Shown piece by piece: positions 1 through 11,117 of a stretch of 64,000 nt of DNA. Origin of the DNA: Xenorhabdus nematophila ATCC 19061. Lineage in GTDB: Bacteria > Pseudomonadota > Gammaproteobacteria > Enterobacterales > Enterobacteriaceae. The stretch is taken from the NCBI RefSeq assembly GCF_000252955.1, contig NC_014228.1:1812005-1876004 (forward strand). Reading direction: 5' to 3'. The notes under the pieces were generated by a model that was given only the letters and a program-made list of their open reading frames with translations, did not search any database and was not told the origin of the DNA. Numbering within the stretch: position 1 is the stretch's first letter; every line of letters begins with the position of its first letter. Made by a program: the position numbers and the translations under genes.

Positions 1-1041
1 TTTGGCTCGGTGCCTCACAAGCACATTGCCTGACCATGTTCAAAACCAGACGCCGGAATAACGCCAGATTCTCAATGGCCCCCTCTAAAACAATCCGGGA
101 ATCATCTTCTTTAAAAACGACATCAAGAATAGAGTGCTGGCTATTTTCAATTCGCCAATGCTGACGAATGTAATACCCGAGGGATTTATCGCGGGCGAAA
201 GAGAACTCACATAATACGACGTATCCACTGTCCCTTTGCCATTTTGTGTCCGATGGCGTTCAACCGCAATAATGCTACGGATCGTTGGCCATCGCTCCGC
301 CATTTCAGGGGTAAATTTCGGTTTTAACTGGAATACATAGCGCTCTTCGCGTCGGCCATGAGCTTCTTGCCTGATTTCCGTTATCACTTGCTCTTTACCC
401 GCATCAAGCACGGCCTGAAATTGAGACTGAACCGCGTCCCACAAGTTGGGTTGATTTTTCTTCACCTGCACAACCACATGCGCTTTCTTTTACCTGATTT
501 TTTCCAGCGTTTCACGCTGGCAATGTAGGGCATCAAGGGTCACGATACTGCCTTTTATATTAAGGATATCCAGCATTTGGCGGACGGTACTGATTTCCCC
601 GTTTTTGGTCGCTGTCGCTTTCTGGCTTAACACCAATCCTGCCTCGGTATCATAGGCAGTGACCAGTTGGACGGCATTTTTCTTGTCATTACGATAGGCG
701 CGCCGCAAGACTTTCCCATCAAAAGCGATAACCGGTTTGTACCCCAATTCACGCTGCTCATTGACCCAGTTAAGTAAGGCTTCCAGCAGAGAATCCAGCG
801 CGATAGCCCGCAATATTCTCGCCATGGTATGCCGGCGGGGTATTCCATTGAGGAAGGGGCGATACGTTTTCAGCCAGTTAATCTTTGCCCGGCCATAAGT
901 TTCAATATCCTGCCAGCCTTCGGCACCCGCCATAATGGCACTGACAACAAGGAAAATCACATCAATCAGATCATACAGACGATTAATATCAGAGCGGGTT
1001 TCTTTAACAACGGATAAATGTTCAATCAGGGTCATAAGCAA
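1..1041 (-). pseudogene. ISAs1-family transposase, inactivated
   Basis: The reading frame starts at 1041 and closely matches the intact 365-residue transposase at 55899-56996 (N-terminal DDE_Tnp_1-associated region, then the DDE domain). Two lesions are visible by comparison. At about 489 a Glu codon is replaced by TAA after roughly 183 residues. Near 200 a 1-nt indel shifts the frame so that the C-terminal third no longer matches. The same frame resumes after the stop (Met at 477), so the first lesion is a point nonsense mutation and not a deletion. This copy could move only with a transposase supplied in trans. Confidence 0.85.
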
Positions 1042-1124
1042 GCGATTAGAAGAGAAATAAGGCTAATGAGATCATGCTATTACTTTTCATGCAATAGGTG
1101 TTAAAAAAGTATGCTCGCGCCCTG
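1..1124 (-). mobile_element. ISAs1-family insertion sequence, copy A (left part outside window)
   Basis: The right terminal sequence GTATGCTCGCGCCCTG ends at 1124 and is the same as the right end of the intact copy at 55871-57084. The element runs off the left edge of the window, so its left end and target duplication cannot be seen. About 1.1 kb of a roughly 1.2-kb element is present. Confidence 0.85.
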
Positions 1125-1854
1125 GGGAACATGGTGCAATTCTTATTTTCTCATAGGAACGATATGATCATCGAATGGATTTATAGTTTGACCTTTATTT
1201 GCTTTGAATTGCGGATAGCCAATCCTGATAGTCAGGATCAGAGTGTTGAACCTCGAATCATGATCCACAGTAAGGTATACAAACTTCTTTCTTGTGGAAT
1301 ATGACGCTTGTAGCATTATTCCTAATGAATATTTCAACTATCTTATTATTGTGACTGGCACGGAAGCGCATTTCTCATATTTATAAAAATCGGGAATAAG
1401 GTAAATTATAAAAATGAAAAAGAAGATCAAAAATGTTATATGTGCTAATTTTAATTAATTAACTTTTTCTGAATCTATCAATTATCAAGAAACCTTTCAG
1501 AAAAGGTATCTTAAGGATAGAATGTTTTTTGATATTACTGACCGAAAATTATACTTTCATGGAAAATAATATCCGCCATTTTTTATATCAAGATTCACAT
1601 ATCCATCATGAATTTTATATAATAGGGAAATTAATTTATTGTTATTTCTTATAAGAGTGATTATATATCATTGAATAACAATATATTTTTTGTTAAATAT
1701 TGACTGTCATATTTTCTTTTTGTTCCTATTTAACATGAGGTAATATTTGTATTCGCGCATATAGCGTATCATTCCGAACACCCAGCTCTCTGATTACATC
1801 TGGTTTTATTTTCATGGCACTTCCATTATATCGACAATCAATCTCTTTTTAGTA
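1125..1854. other. AT-rich stretch without a supportable gene
   Basis: Between the IS end and the small membrane ORF I see only short, compositionally poor frames on both strands. No RNA gene, terminator or repeat is convincing here. Confidence 0.5.
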
Positions 1855-2112
1855 TTGTGTATATTTTCTTGTGAAAGTAAAGATGATGAATATTATGCCA
1901 TATGGTTACCTGCGTTAGTTATCTCATTTATCACTTTATTGTTACCATTTCTTTACGGTGCTAGAAACATGAGTTTGATGTATTTTTGTTTTATGATTAT
2001 TGTATTTCCATCATCATATTTCACCTTAATGTTCAGATTAGCTAAAATAAATAAGCTATTAAATATTGTATTATCGTGGGTAGTTTTTATTTTTTCTGTT
2101 TTAACAGCCTGA
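1855..2112 (+). CDS. Small hypothetical membrane protein, possibly 5'-truncated
   Basis: This is an 85-codon frame from a TTG at 1855. The same frame stays open upstream with further hydrophobic residues but no ATG, so the true start is uncertain or lost. The product is almost entirely membrane segments: a hydrophobic stretch at about residues 16-35, one at 40-58 and one at 68-84, joined by short basic loops. I do not recognise a family. It lies between an IS and the leader-distal end of the CRISPR array, so it may be a remnant of a longer membrane protein gene. Confidence 0.35.
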   Translation: MCIFSCESKDDEYYAIWLPALVISFITLLLPFLYGARNMSLMYFCFMIIVFPSSYFTLMFRLAKINKLLNIVLSWVVFIFSVLTA

Positions 2113-2234
2113 ATGTTTAGCCCCAAACTTGTATGAGGAAGTTTGGAGTTAAACTACATTACGAGTAATTTTTGCGATCTTCCTCAAATATGGTAAAAAG
2201 TTCTATATCCAATGGATTTCAAGATGCAGCGTGG

Positions 2235-3951
2235 CAGTTTGTCTCCGTATTTACGGGGAACACAATCTGCGCCCCGCTGGCAATACCGCCGTAAGCGGTT
2301 TATCCCCGTACTTACGGCAAGGTGAGAGCATGAAAGGCTTATTTTTGATCAAATAGAGCAAATAAAATACTAAGCAATGCCTTAACAAGACCATTCTGAG
2401 GTATTTTTGCCCGATATGTGATTTCATAACATACAATTCAAGCTTAAAAAATGTTCACGCTCTCGCCCTGGTACTTACGGGGAACACTGCTCTGTTGGCC
2501 ACACCTATCCGGGCTTTTTCTGGTTTATCCCCGTACTTACGGGGAACACATATGATTAGGCAGAGCGGCAGCCAGCTGGGCCGGTTTATCCCCGTACTTA
2601 CGGGGAACACTGTTGCTTTTCCATCTACAACATCCATCTGGCCGGTTTATCCCCGTACTTACGGGGAACACATTGATAAAGGGAAAACAGGAATTATTAA
2701 AGGCGGTTTATCCCCGTACTTACGGGGAACACGGAAAATCAGGAACTTCATTAACGCGCGGAATGCGGTTTATCCCCGTACTTACGGGGAACACCCGGCC
2801 GCCACCCAGATCATGCTGGATGATGCCGGTTTATCCCCGTACTTACGGGGAACACCACAGTAAATATTAATTTGTACTCATTCTGTACGGTTTATCCCCG
2901 TACTTACGGGGAACACTAACCGCAAAAAACAGCGGGACGGTTCCGTGTCGGTTTATCCCCGTACTTACGGGGAACACGAGTTTTGGGAGTTGTTGATTGC
3001 CTGCCTGTGCGGTTTATCCCCGTACTTACGGGGAACACCAGTCCGCGTGATTTACACTATGTGAGAGTTTCGGTTTATCCCCGTACTTACGGGGAACACC
3101 ATATAGCACAGCCAAACGCTCTAAATTTTCTCGGTTTATCCCCGTACTTACGGGGAACACTGGCCTCTTCGTATTCGCCGGTGGCATTAAAGGTTTATCC
3201 CCGTACTTACGGGGAACACCCTGACTTTTTCAACCTGATTAAATGTCATTACGGTTTATCCCCGTACTTACGGGGAACACTACCCCCTCCACCAGCTCAT
3301 CAGGAATTTCAACGGTTTATCCCCGTACTTACGGGGAACACGGCGGCACGTTCGTGCAAACGGGCAACCCGGCGGGTTTATCCCCGTACTTACGGGGAAC
3401 ACAAACCCCTCTACGACGCAAATGCGTTTTGCCCCGGTTTATCCCCGTACTTACGGGGAACACAAATAATTTGAATTTTTGGTCGCAATAGCGGCCGGTT
3501 TATCCCCGTACTTACGGGGAACACAACTTTCTAAATCAGAGAGTAAATGCTACACGCGGTTTATCCCCGTACTTACGGGGAACACAACTCAAGACCAAAA
3601 GATTTAAATGACATTCTCGGTTTATCCCCGTACTTACGGGGAACACAATTTTTCATCCTCATTGAGTATTTGCAATAGCGGTTTATCCCCGTACTTACGG
3701 GGAACACAAAACGGACAGCAACATCCATCTTATCGAATTCGGTTTATCCCCGTACTTACGGGGAACACGCCATTCCGGTCGAACGACTGCGTCGCCCACC
3801 AGGTTTATCCCCGTACTTACGGGGAACACTAAGGGATGCTGTTGCAGGAATGACAATCGGGCGGTTTATCCCCGTACTTACGGGGAACACTTTTTGTTTT
3901 ATTTTCCTAAGCTTAACCTTTGCGGTTTATCCCCGTACTTACGGGGAACAC
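2235..3951 (-). CRISPR. Type I-E-like CRISPR array, 26 repeats, no cas genes in window
   Basis: Twenty-four intact 28-29-nt repeats start (GG of GGTTTATCCCC) at 2522, 2583, 2644, 2705, 2767, 2828, 2889, 2950, 3011, 3072, 3133, 3192, 3253, 3314, 3375, 3436, 3497, 3558, 3619, 3680, 3741, 3802, 3863 and 3924. One more repeat at 2297 is split by an insertion, and a degenerate one lies at 2235-2263. The period is 61 nt (32-nt spacers), with one 62-nt and one 59-nt unit. On the minus strand the repeat begins GTGTTCCCCG and ends GGGGATAAACCG with the inverted repeat CCCCGTA/TACGGGG, as in I-E systems. The degenerate repeat at the left and AT-rich DNA at the right put the leader at the right and transcription leftward. 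Cas genes are absent here, so the array depends on a locus elsewhere or is dead. Confidence 0.95.
2318..2470. mobile_element. 153-bp MITE with ISAs1-like ends inside a CRISPR repeat
   Basis: The element begins CAAGGTGAGAGCATGAA and its other end, reverse-complemented, reads CAGGGCGAGAGCGTGAA (14 of 17 identical). Both resemble the CAGGGCGCGAGC ends of the full ISAs1-type elements in this window. It is flanked by a perfect 10-bp duplication GTACTTACGG (2308-2317 and 2471-2480), which is the central part of the CRISPR repeat. Removing the element and one duplication restores a normal repeat. It is too short to encode a transposase and is probably mobilised by the ISAs1 enzyme. Confidence 0.85.
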
Positions 3952-4200
3952 TCTAATTTTATCCATCTGTTTTATAAGATAATTTTAGAGCATAAAAATT
4001 CTACCATTTTTTCAGCCAATAAATCCGTTAAATTATCTCTTTTATTTTTCCTGAATCACTATCTGCAATGCAGATCGCATTTCACTCATATTTTTCATTT
4101 TGGCTTATCAAATTCTAAGACACCTATCACAGCAATCGCAAAATAACCTGTTAGCCTTAACCAAAATGAGAACGCTTTCATATAAGCAAGAAATCAGCAG
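3952..4200 (-). promoter_or_regulatory. Putative CRISPR leader
   Basis: This AT-rich stretch directly follows the last perfect repeat at the end opposite to the degenerate repeat. That is the leader position for an array read on the minus strand. I cannot identify the promoter or an IHF site with certainty. It is followed by a truncated group II intron RT instead of cas2/cas1. Confidence 0.6.
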
Positions 4201-4214
4201 ATAACAAGCAGCGG

Positions 4215-5465
4215 GTGTTCAACAACTTAGGACATTTGCTGAATGTTGATATGCTGAAAGAGCAATTCTTGCGGCTTGACGGGAGTAAAGCGGTGGGTAT
4301 TGATCGCATAACTAAGGCCACTTACGGTGAACACCTTGATGATAATATTAACAATCTTATCCTGCGGATACGCAGAGGAACGTATCACCCGAAAGCAGCC
4401 AGAATCACGGAGATCCCGAAGGAGGATGGCAGTAAACGACCACTGGCTATTTCGTGCACAGAGGATAAACTGGTGCAAGTTGCGGTCAGTGATATTCTCA
4501 GCCGAATTTATGAGCCGCTGTTTATGCCCTGCTCATACGGCTTTCGACCGGGATTAAACGGTCATGCGGCGTTGAAGGCGCTGCAACAGCAAACATACCG
4601 TAACGGGAATGGCGCGGTTGTGGAAATCGACATCCGAAAGTACTTCAACACAATACCCCATATTGAGCTGATGAGTTTACTGCGGAAGAAGATATCAGAT
4701 CGCCGTTTTCTCAGACTGATTGCGCTCTTAATAACGGCACCCGTTATCGAGGGCAAACAGGTATCCGAGAACGCGTGCGGATGCCCCCAGGGGTCAATCC
4801 TGTCACCGGTACTTGCCAATATCTACCTGCACCATGTGATAGACGAATGGTTTGATGAAATCAGCCGTTCACACATTCGCGGTCGGGCGGAGATGGTGAG
4901 ATATGCGGATGATAGGGTGTTTACCTTTGAGTTCAGGAGTGAGGCAGAACGCTTCTACAAGGTATGACCTAAACGACTGAGTAAATACGGACTGGAGCTG
5001 CACGATGACAAATCGCAGCGAATTCCGGCGGGACACATCGCAGCACTGAGAGCCAGTCAGTCGGGCAGACGCCTGCCAGCGTTTAACTTTCTGGGGTTTA
5101 CCTGCGATTGGGGAAAATCGCGAAAAGGTTTATGGCGACTGAAATTAACCAGTCGCAAAGACCGTTTCGCGGCCAAATTGAAGGGACTCAGGGACTTTCT
5201 CTGGAAGAACCTGAATACACCTGACAAAAGGCTTGTCCTGACTATCGTCATCAGAGCAATCAGAGGCTGGATAAATTATCACGGTATCTCTGATAACCAG
5301 AGACGAGTCGGGCAGTTTATCTACCAAAGTACGCGAATACTCTACAGAGGGTTCAACCGTAAAGGTGGGCGTCGTCGACTGACGTGGAAAAAGCTGAATC
5401 TGATCCTGAAGATGCTGGGTTATCCATTTCGTTGGAAAACACATTCAATGTTCATTTCTTGCTGA
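4215..5465 (+). pseudogene. Group II intron reverse transcriptase/maturase, truncated and with a nonsense codon
   Basis: One frame runs from 4215 to 5465 and is interrupted once by TGA at 4965-4967, where a Leu is expected. Visible landmarks are the RT0-RT4 region (DGSKAVGIDRITK, IPKEDGSKRPL, YGFRPG, GCPQGSILSP), the catalytic VRYADD box just before the stop, and after it the maturase domain (INYHGISDN) and a basic C-terminus. The N-terminus lacks the usual 20-40 residues. I see no upstream intron ribozyme, so this is a 5'-truncated intron remnant. It is not a cas1-linked RT: no Cas1 or Cas6 domain is fused and the family is the ordinary LtrA type. Confidence 0.85.
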
Positions 5466-5503
5466 ATATGTGTGGGGACACGGATCTGTCTTGAACGCGA
5501 TTT

Positions 5504-6523
<1,020 letters not shown>

Positions 6524-6745
6524 TCAGATGAGTGGCTCAGTGTATGCGTCAATAGCTCCTCAACGGGCTTAAAAACCCTCAGGGGCTGGCGAGTTGCATA
6601 CACTGTGCCAAATCATTTTTATGATAGTCGAATTTCAAGATACAAGGGGTCTGCTTGGGTGACCGGGCAGATCTACTCACCCCTCCCCAAAACGGCTTCA
6701 GTGAGCCATGCTGAATACATCAGCAAAAAGATGAAAAGGTGTCCA

Positions 6746-7768
6746 ATGGAACAAGTTATCGGAATTGACCTGGCAAAGCGAGTATTTCAATTACATATTG
6801 CGTCTCCGCTTGGAAAAATGATGAAAAATACGGTGGTCTCGCGCAATAAACTGACGGCTTTCCTTGCTCAACAACCCCCTTCAAAAATCGTGATGGAAGC
6901 ATGTGGCAGCGCAAATTATTGGAGCCGCCAATTTAAACGCTTTGGTCATGAGGTGAAGCAAATCAGCCCCCAATATGTCGCCCCGTTCAGAATGGGCAGC
7001 AAGAATGATAAAAACGATGCTGTGGCTATTGTGGAAGCCGACCGTCGTCCGGGAATGCGTTATGTCCCGGAAAAAACGCAGGAACAACCGGATATTCAGT
7101 GTTTGCACCGGGTTCGCCAGCGGCTCATGAAAAACAGAACGGCACTGATTAATCAAATCCGGGGACTGGGCTTAGAATATGGCATTGCCATACCGGAAAG
7201 TGCCCACAAGGTTGAGCAATGTTTGCCTGACTATCTGGAAAACGCGGAAAATGACCTGACGCCGTTGAGCCGTGAATTATTTCAGGAACTCTTGCGTGAA
7301 CTCAAAGAACAACAGCAGCGCCTGAACGTGCTGGATAAACGCCTCGACCAGCTGAATGCGCAACAAGAAGATATCCGTCGTTTGCTAACACTGCCGGGTA
7401 TCGGCCCGTTGGGGGCATCGGCTCTGATGGTCGCTTTGGGCGACAGCACGCACTTCAAAAATGGCCGCCATTTTGCCAGTTATCTGGGGCGGGTGCCAAG
7501 AGAGCATAGCAGTGGTGGTAAAGTCAGGTTATTGGGTATCACAAAACGCGGGGATAGCTATTTGCGGGGAATACTGATCCACGGTGCCCGTTCAGTGGTG
7601 TATCGGGTACAAAAACTCCCCGACGAACAATCTAATGGATTACAACGCTGGTTAAAAGGCGTGATAGCCCGCAGCGGGATCACTAAAGCGGCAGTGGCAC
7701 TGGCGAATAACAATGCCCGCATTGCGTGGGCCTTAGTTAACCAACAATCGGTTTATGAAGCACGGTGA
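6746..7768 (+). CDS. IS110-family (IS1111 group) transposase
   Basis: I chose the ATG at 6746 because homologues begin MEQVIGIDLAK; a longer frame starts at 6605 but its extra 47 residues look untranslated. The product is 340 residues long. It has an N-terminal DEDD domain (GIDLAKRVFQLH, MEACGSANYW, SKNDKNDAVAI), a helical middle and a C-terminal transposase_20 domain (LPGIGPLGASAL, GRVPREHSSGGK, GITKRGDSYLR). The sequence appears intact. It diverges clearly from the IS110-type neighbour at 5504, so these are two different elements placed back to back. Confidence 0.9.
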   Translation: MEQVIGIDLAKRVFQLHIASPLGKMMKNTVVSRNKLTAFLAQQPPSKIVMEACGSANYWSRQFKRFGHEVKQISPQYVAPFRMGSKNDKNDAVAIVEADRRPGMRYVPEKTQEQPDIQCLHRVRQRLMKNRTALINQIRGLGLEYGIAIPESAHKVEQCLPDYLENAENDLTPLSRELFQELLRELKEQQQRLNVLDKRLDQLNAQQEDIRRLLTLPGIGPLGASALMVALGDSTHFKNGRHFASYLGRVPREHSSGGKVRLLGITKRGDSYLRGILIHGARSVVYRVQKLPDEQSNGLQRWLKGVIARSGITKAAVALANNNARIAWALVNQQSVYEAR

Positions 7769-8150
7769 ATAAGCAATAACTATGCAATAGAATTCCATAA
7801 GTTGATGTACTGACAGGTACTACCGACTCTCTGTGAACCGGGTAAATAAGATAGTCTGTCAAAGGCCGTTGAAATAATGAGGGCAGAGAGTGCGGATTTT
7901 CATCAGGACTCATTGAGAAGCCGAATATATGTTTGCGACTACTTTTGTCAGAAAATATGTCACCAACTTGAATTCAGTCGGTGTCCATATAACTTATTTA
8001 GTATAAATTTATTTCTAAATACTCTACTGAGTTGATAATAAGTTCAGGTTTATATAACTATCTGGAAAATTTTTTAGTAAGTTAATTGAATTTAGCTGTA
8101 AATTGTTCTAAACAATAAAAGTGCATTTTTATCAAATTAATGTAAACTTT
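7769..8150. other. IS1111-group 3' flank and AT-rich spacer
   Basis: This stretch holds the non-coding end of the IS1111-type element, then AT-rich DNA up to the LysE-family remnant. I see no gene. The exact IS end is not determinable because this group has subterminal inverted repeats and no obvious target duplication. Confidence 0.4.
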
Positions 8151-8271
8151 ATGGGAGTGGGATATTTTATCCCAATAATTATGTTTACAACAAACCATTT
8201 TTTACATATTACCATATTATCAGGCATCATATTGATGATGCCTGGACCAACCAATACATTACTATTAAGTA

Positions 8272-9354
8272 CTCAAGAAAAGTTAATTGCAAATTGGTCG
8301 CCATAACCTTTCAATAACGTATTTAATTCATGCTCCATTGTATTCTGAGTCCAAGTGATAAAACGTCGCCAATGGTATTTGGCCTGTTTCCAGACGATCT
8401 CAATCAAATTCAGCTCTGGGCTGTAAGCGGGAAGATAGAATAAAAACAGGTTGTGTTCTCGTCACCCGCCATTTCTGATTTGTTCTTCGATCCCGTGATG
8501 GATACGCGCATTATCCAACACTAAAAATGTCAGGCGGTTGTCCCCTTGTTGGGCGACCTGCTCTAAAAAATCAATCACGTCATCGCGCGTGATACTGCCT
8601 GACGTTGTCTGGTAAAACAGCGTGTTATCCGTGTAATTTAACGCCCCCAGAACTGACCGTCTGTCATGCTCTTGAGGCTCAGTTTTATGGGGCTTACCCC
8701 GTGGACTCCAGCCATATTGCACCGGCGGAGACGCGGCAAAACCCGCCTCATCAAAATAGAGCAGACGGTAATGGCCTAACTGTGCTCCCGCCTTAATTTT
8801 ATTCAGCAAGGCGGATTTTTTAGCAAACTCCGTTTCGTTACGCTTTTTTTAAGCGACAGTCGGGTTCGTTTATAGGTGAGCCCCTGCTTTTTCAGGGTAT
8901 TTGCCAGCGTTTCAAGCGTACAAGGCAGGGCACCCTGCTTTGCCTCAACGCACTGAGCTATCCGGGCGAGTGTCAGGGACTCTGCGCTGGCCGCTTCGAC
9001 CGCAGTGGCAATCATGTCAGGCGTCATGGCGAGATACCGGCCTCCGGCATGACCCCCTAATAATCCCGCTATCCCTGAATGGTGCCACATGTGAACCCAA
9101 TTATAGATAACCCGGAGACTGCATCCGATTTCAGCGGTGATCTGGGACGGCTTGATCCCTCTGGCAAGCATGAGCAAACCCGTTCCTCGCGTACGAATGT
9201 CCCGATGTGGATGATTCAACGCGAGTTGTTGCAATGTGATTCGTTCAGGCTCAGAAAGTATTATCTTCGATTTCATAAGAACAGGCAGAGAATCAGGTTA
9301 TCGTGTTATCGATTGTAACAGTAATGCAGATAATTTATCTGATTAACTTATCTT
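8272..9354 (-). mobile_element. IS630-family insertion sequence inside the LysE-type gene
   Basis: Imperfect terminal repeats are seen: CAAGAAAAGTTAAT near 8272 and, reverse-complemented, TAAGATAAGTTAAT near 9354. The transposase gene fills the interior on the minus strand. The TA duplication expected for IS630 is present at the left (TA in AAGTA) and plausible at the right, but ends are accurate only to a few bases. Confidence 0.7.
8286..9276 (-). pseudogene. IS630-family transposase with slippery A7 and a later stop
   Basis: The N-terminal half (9276-8803) is a helix-turn-helix region ending in a run of seven A. A -1 shift there joins it to the second frame (down to 8462), which has the DDE motifs FDEAGFAA and LDNARIHHG. 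IS630 elements often use a programmed -1 shift at such a run, so that part may be functional. However, a TGA at about 8462-8465 then interrupts the frame, and the C-terminal part with LPAYSPELNLIE (third catalytic acid) follows it in the same frame down to about 8286. The stop makes this copy probably inactive. Confidence 0.75.
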
Positions 9355-10005
9355 ATGGAGCTGCTGTAGGTTTTTTTAAAACACAGAAATTAATGATAGC
9401 TGAACTATTTGGTTACCTTCTCTCCATCAGTATATGGGGTTATTTTTTACAAAAGTTTGCATATAATACATTTGGAATAACTGATTTTTTTAAATTGATA
9501 GCTGCATGCTCTATTTTTTGGATGTCGTTTAAAATATGGAAATTTAAAGAAGAACAGAATGGAGAAGTTTTAGTAAAATCAAAGAGTATTTTCATTACCA
9601 CTGTATTTAATCCAAAATCTTTTGTTTTTGCTTCATATGTTATGCCTTATGAAACGTTTACCCATTTGACTATGTATTTTTCATCTATTTTGTCATTTAT
9701 AGTTATCCTTTTACCTATATCACTTACTTGGTGTTTACTAGGTAATGCTTTCTGTAGACAGAATAAGAATAATTCCAAACATAGGTTGTCTAAAAATATA
9801 GTACTCCGTATAGCATCTTTAATTTTATTAATTTCTTCATCTCTTATGATATATGATGTAATACAACAAATAATATTATTTTTTTCGGCACAAAATTCCG
9901 ATAATAAAATGCTATTAATTAATATAATACATGAATAATAAATAAGACTTTGTATTTGCATGATAAGTGAAATTTCTTTGAAGATTATTCTTTCAACGAT
10001 ATCTA

Positions 10006-11117
10006 TACCACTCGTCATTGAAGATGCTTGATTTTTCACTCACATTAGCTAATGTTACTAACCATGAAAATTCATCTGACAGAAGACCAAAAGAAAGCGC
10101 TCGAATTGATGCATGACACAACTCGCGATAGCCGAGTTTGTGATCGCATCAAAGCCGTTCTTTTAGCCATCAAAGCCGTTCTTTTAGCTTCCGAAGGATG
10201 GACTACTCAGAGGATTGCTCAGGCCTTGCGGATCCCTGAAAGTACGGTGAGTCGTCATCTAAAGGATTATTTCTCCGAAGAAAAACTCGCGCCTGAAAAC
10301 GGCGGCTCCGAAAGTCGTTTACTGGCTGAACAAGCCACTGAGTTGATTGAATATCTGACAGCCAATCTGATGCACACCACCGTACAAATTGTGGCCTATG
10401 TCTGGGCACGATGGCAGGTGACTTTCACTGTCTCAGGCATGACAAAATGGCTTCACAGCTACAAGAAGTCAATGGGTGTTCCACATAAATTTGATGCCGA
10501 TAAACAGCCACAGTTTATTGAGACCTACAACGCGCTAAAAGAAAAATGTGGCCAGAATGAGCCGATATTGTTTATTGATGCGGTGCATCCTACCCAGTCA
10601 ACAAAATTAAGTTATGGCTGGATGAAGAGCGGAAGGAAGCATGTCAAAGTAGTTGAAACCACGGGCAGTCGTACTCGGCTTAACATCATGGGCGCTCTGA
10701 ATTTGCATCAAATTGAAAACACGATCATTCGTGAATATCCGACAATTAATGCAAAAAATGTCGTCCTGTTTTTCGGTGCAATCCGGGAAACTTATCCGCT
10801 CTCACAAAGAATTCATCTCATTCTGGATGGAGCGGGTTACCACCGTTCTGAATTAGTTCAATTTTTTGCCGAGGTTCTGAATATCGAGTTGCATTATCTG
10901 CCGCCTGACAGCCCAAATCTCAATCCAATAGAGCGATTGTGGAAGTATATGAATGAGCAGGTACGCAACAATGTCTGTTTTCCGGATGTAAAAACGTTCC
11001 GAGAAACACTTCATCATTTTTTCCATGTCGTATTGCCCAAAAAAGCACAAGAACTGGCTACCCGGCTGACTGATAATTTTCAGACCCTAAAACCTGCATC
11101 TTCAAGTTAATTGCGTA
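10006..11117 (+). mobile_element. IS630-family element, copy 1 of a pair (1112 bp)
   Basis: The sequence from TACCACTCGTCATTGAAGATG to GCATCTTCAAGTTAATTGCGTA is shared with the copy at 47505-48615. Ends pair over TTGAAGATGC. A TA lies on each side (10004-10005 and 11118-11119), the usual IS630 target. Its left flank is the end of the LysE remnant and its right flank is the N-terminal half of an MFS gene whose other half adjoins copy 2. Confidence 0.9.
10064..11110 (+). CDS. IS630-family transposase, intact copy
   Basis: The start is set at the ATG at 10064 (MKIHLTEDQKKALE); an earlier Met at 10052 adds four residues. The 348-residue protein has an N-terminal winged HTH (TTQRIAQALRIPESTVSRHL) and the DDE domain with LFIDAVHPT, HLILDGAGYH and PNLNPIERLW. 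A 21-bp tandem duplication (10146-10188) repeats the motif IKAVLLA inside the HTH region, and the second copy carries it too. The frame is open throughout, so this copy may be the active source of the pair. Confidence 0.9.
   Translation: MKIHLTEDQKKALELMHDTTRDSRVCDRIKAVLLAIKAVLLASEGWTTQRIAQALRIPESTVSRHLKDYFSEEKLAPENGGSESRLLAEQATELIEYLTANLMHTTVQIVAYVWARWQVTFTVSGMTKWLHSYKKSMGVPHKFDADKQPQFIETYNALKEKCGQNEPILFIDAVHPTQSTKLSYGWMKSGRKHVKVVETTGSRTRLNIMGALNLHQIENTIIREYPTINAKNVVLFFGAIRETYPLSQRIHLILDGAGYHRSELVQFFAEVLNIELHYLPPDSPNLNPIERLWKYMNEQVRNNVCFPDVKTFRETLHHFFHVVLPKKAQELATRLTDNFQTLKPASSS

Larger units (their letters stand above)
8151..9938 (+). pseudogene. LysE/RhtB-family exporter gene split by an IS630
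   Basis: The 5' part (about 8151-8270) encodes a hydrophobic N-terminus with the family signature SGIILMMPGPTNTLLLS. The 3' part (about 9354-9938) encodes YGAAVGFFKTQK and four to five further membrane segments, ending at 9938. Together they give about 220 residues, the normal size of an amino-acid or homoserine-lactone exporter of this family. An IS630-type element of about 1.1 kb sits between them. At the left junction the frame appears off by one base, so removal of the IS may not restore the gene. Substrate cannot be predicted. Confidence 0.7.

Noticed and set aside
2495..3960. Open frames encoding repeated YPRTYGEH / LSPYLRGT motifs
   Set aside because: They are translations of CRISPR repeats and spacers and have no coding meaning.
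4215..5465. RT adjacent to CRISPR as an RNA-spacer-acquiring RT-Cas system
   Set aside because: The RT is an ordinary group II intron type, is truncated and interrupted, and has no Cas1 or Cas6 fusion or neighbour.
8121..8306. Stand-alone 61-residue membrane peptide
   Set aside because: It is the N-terminal part of a LysE-family gene read into the IS630.
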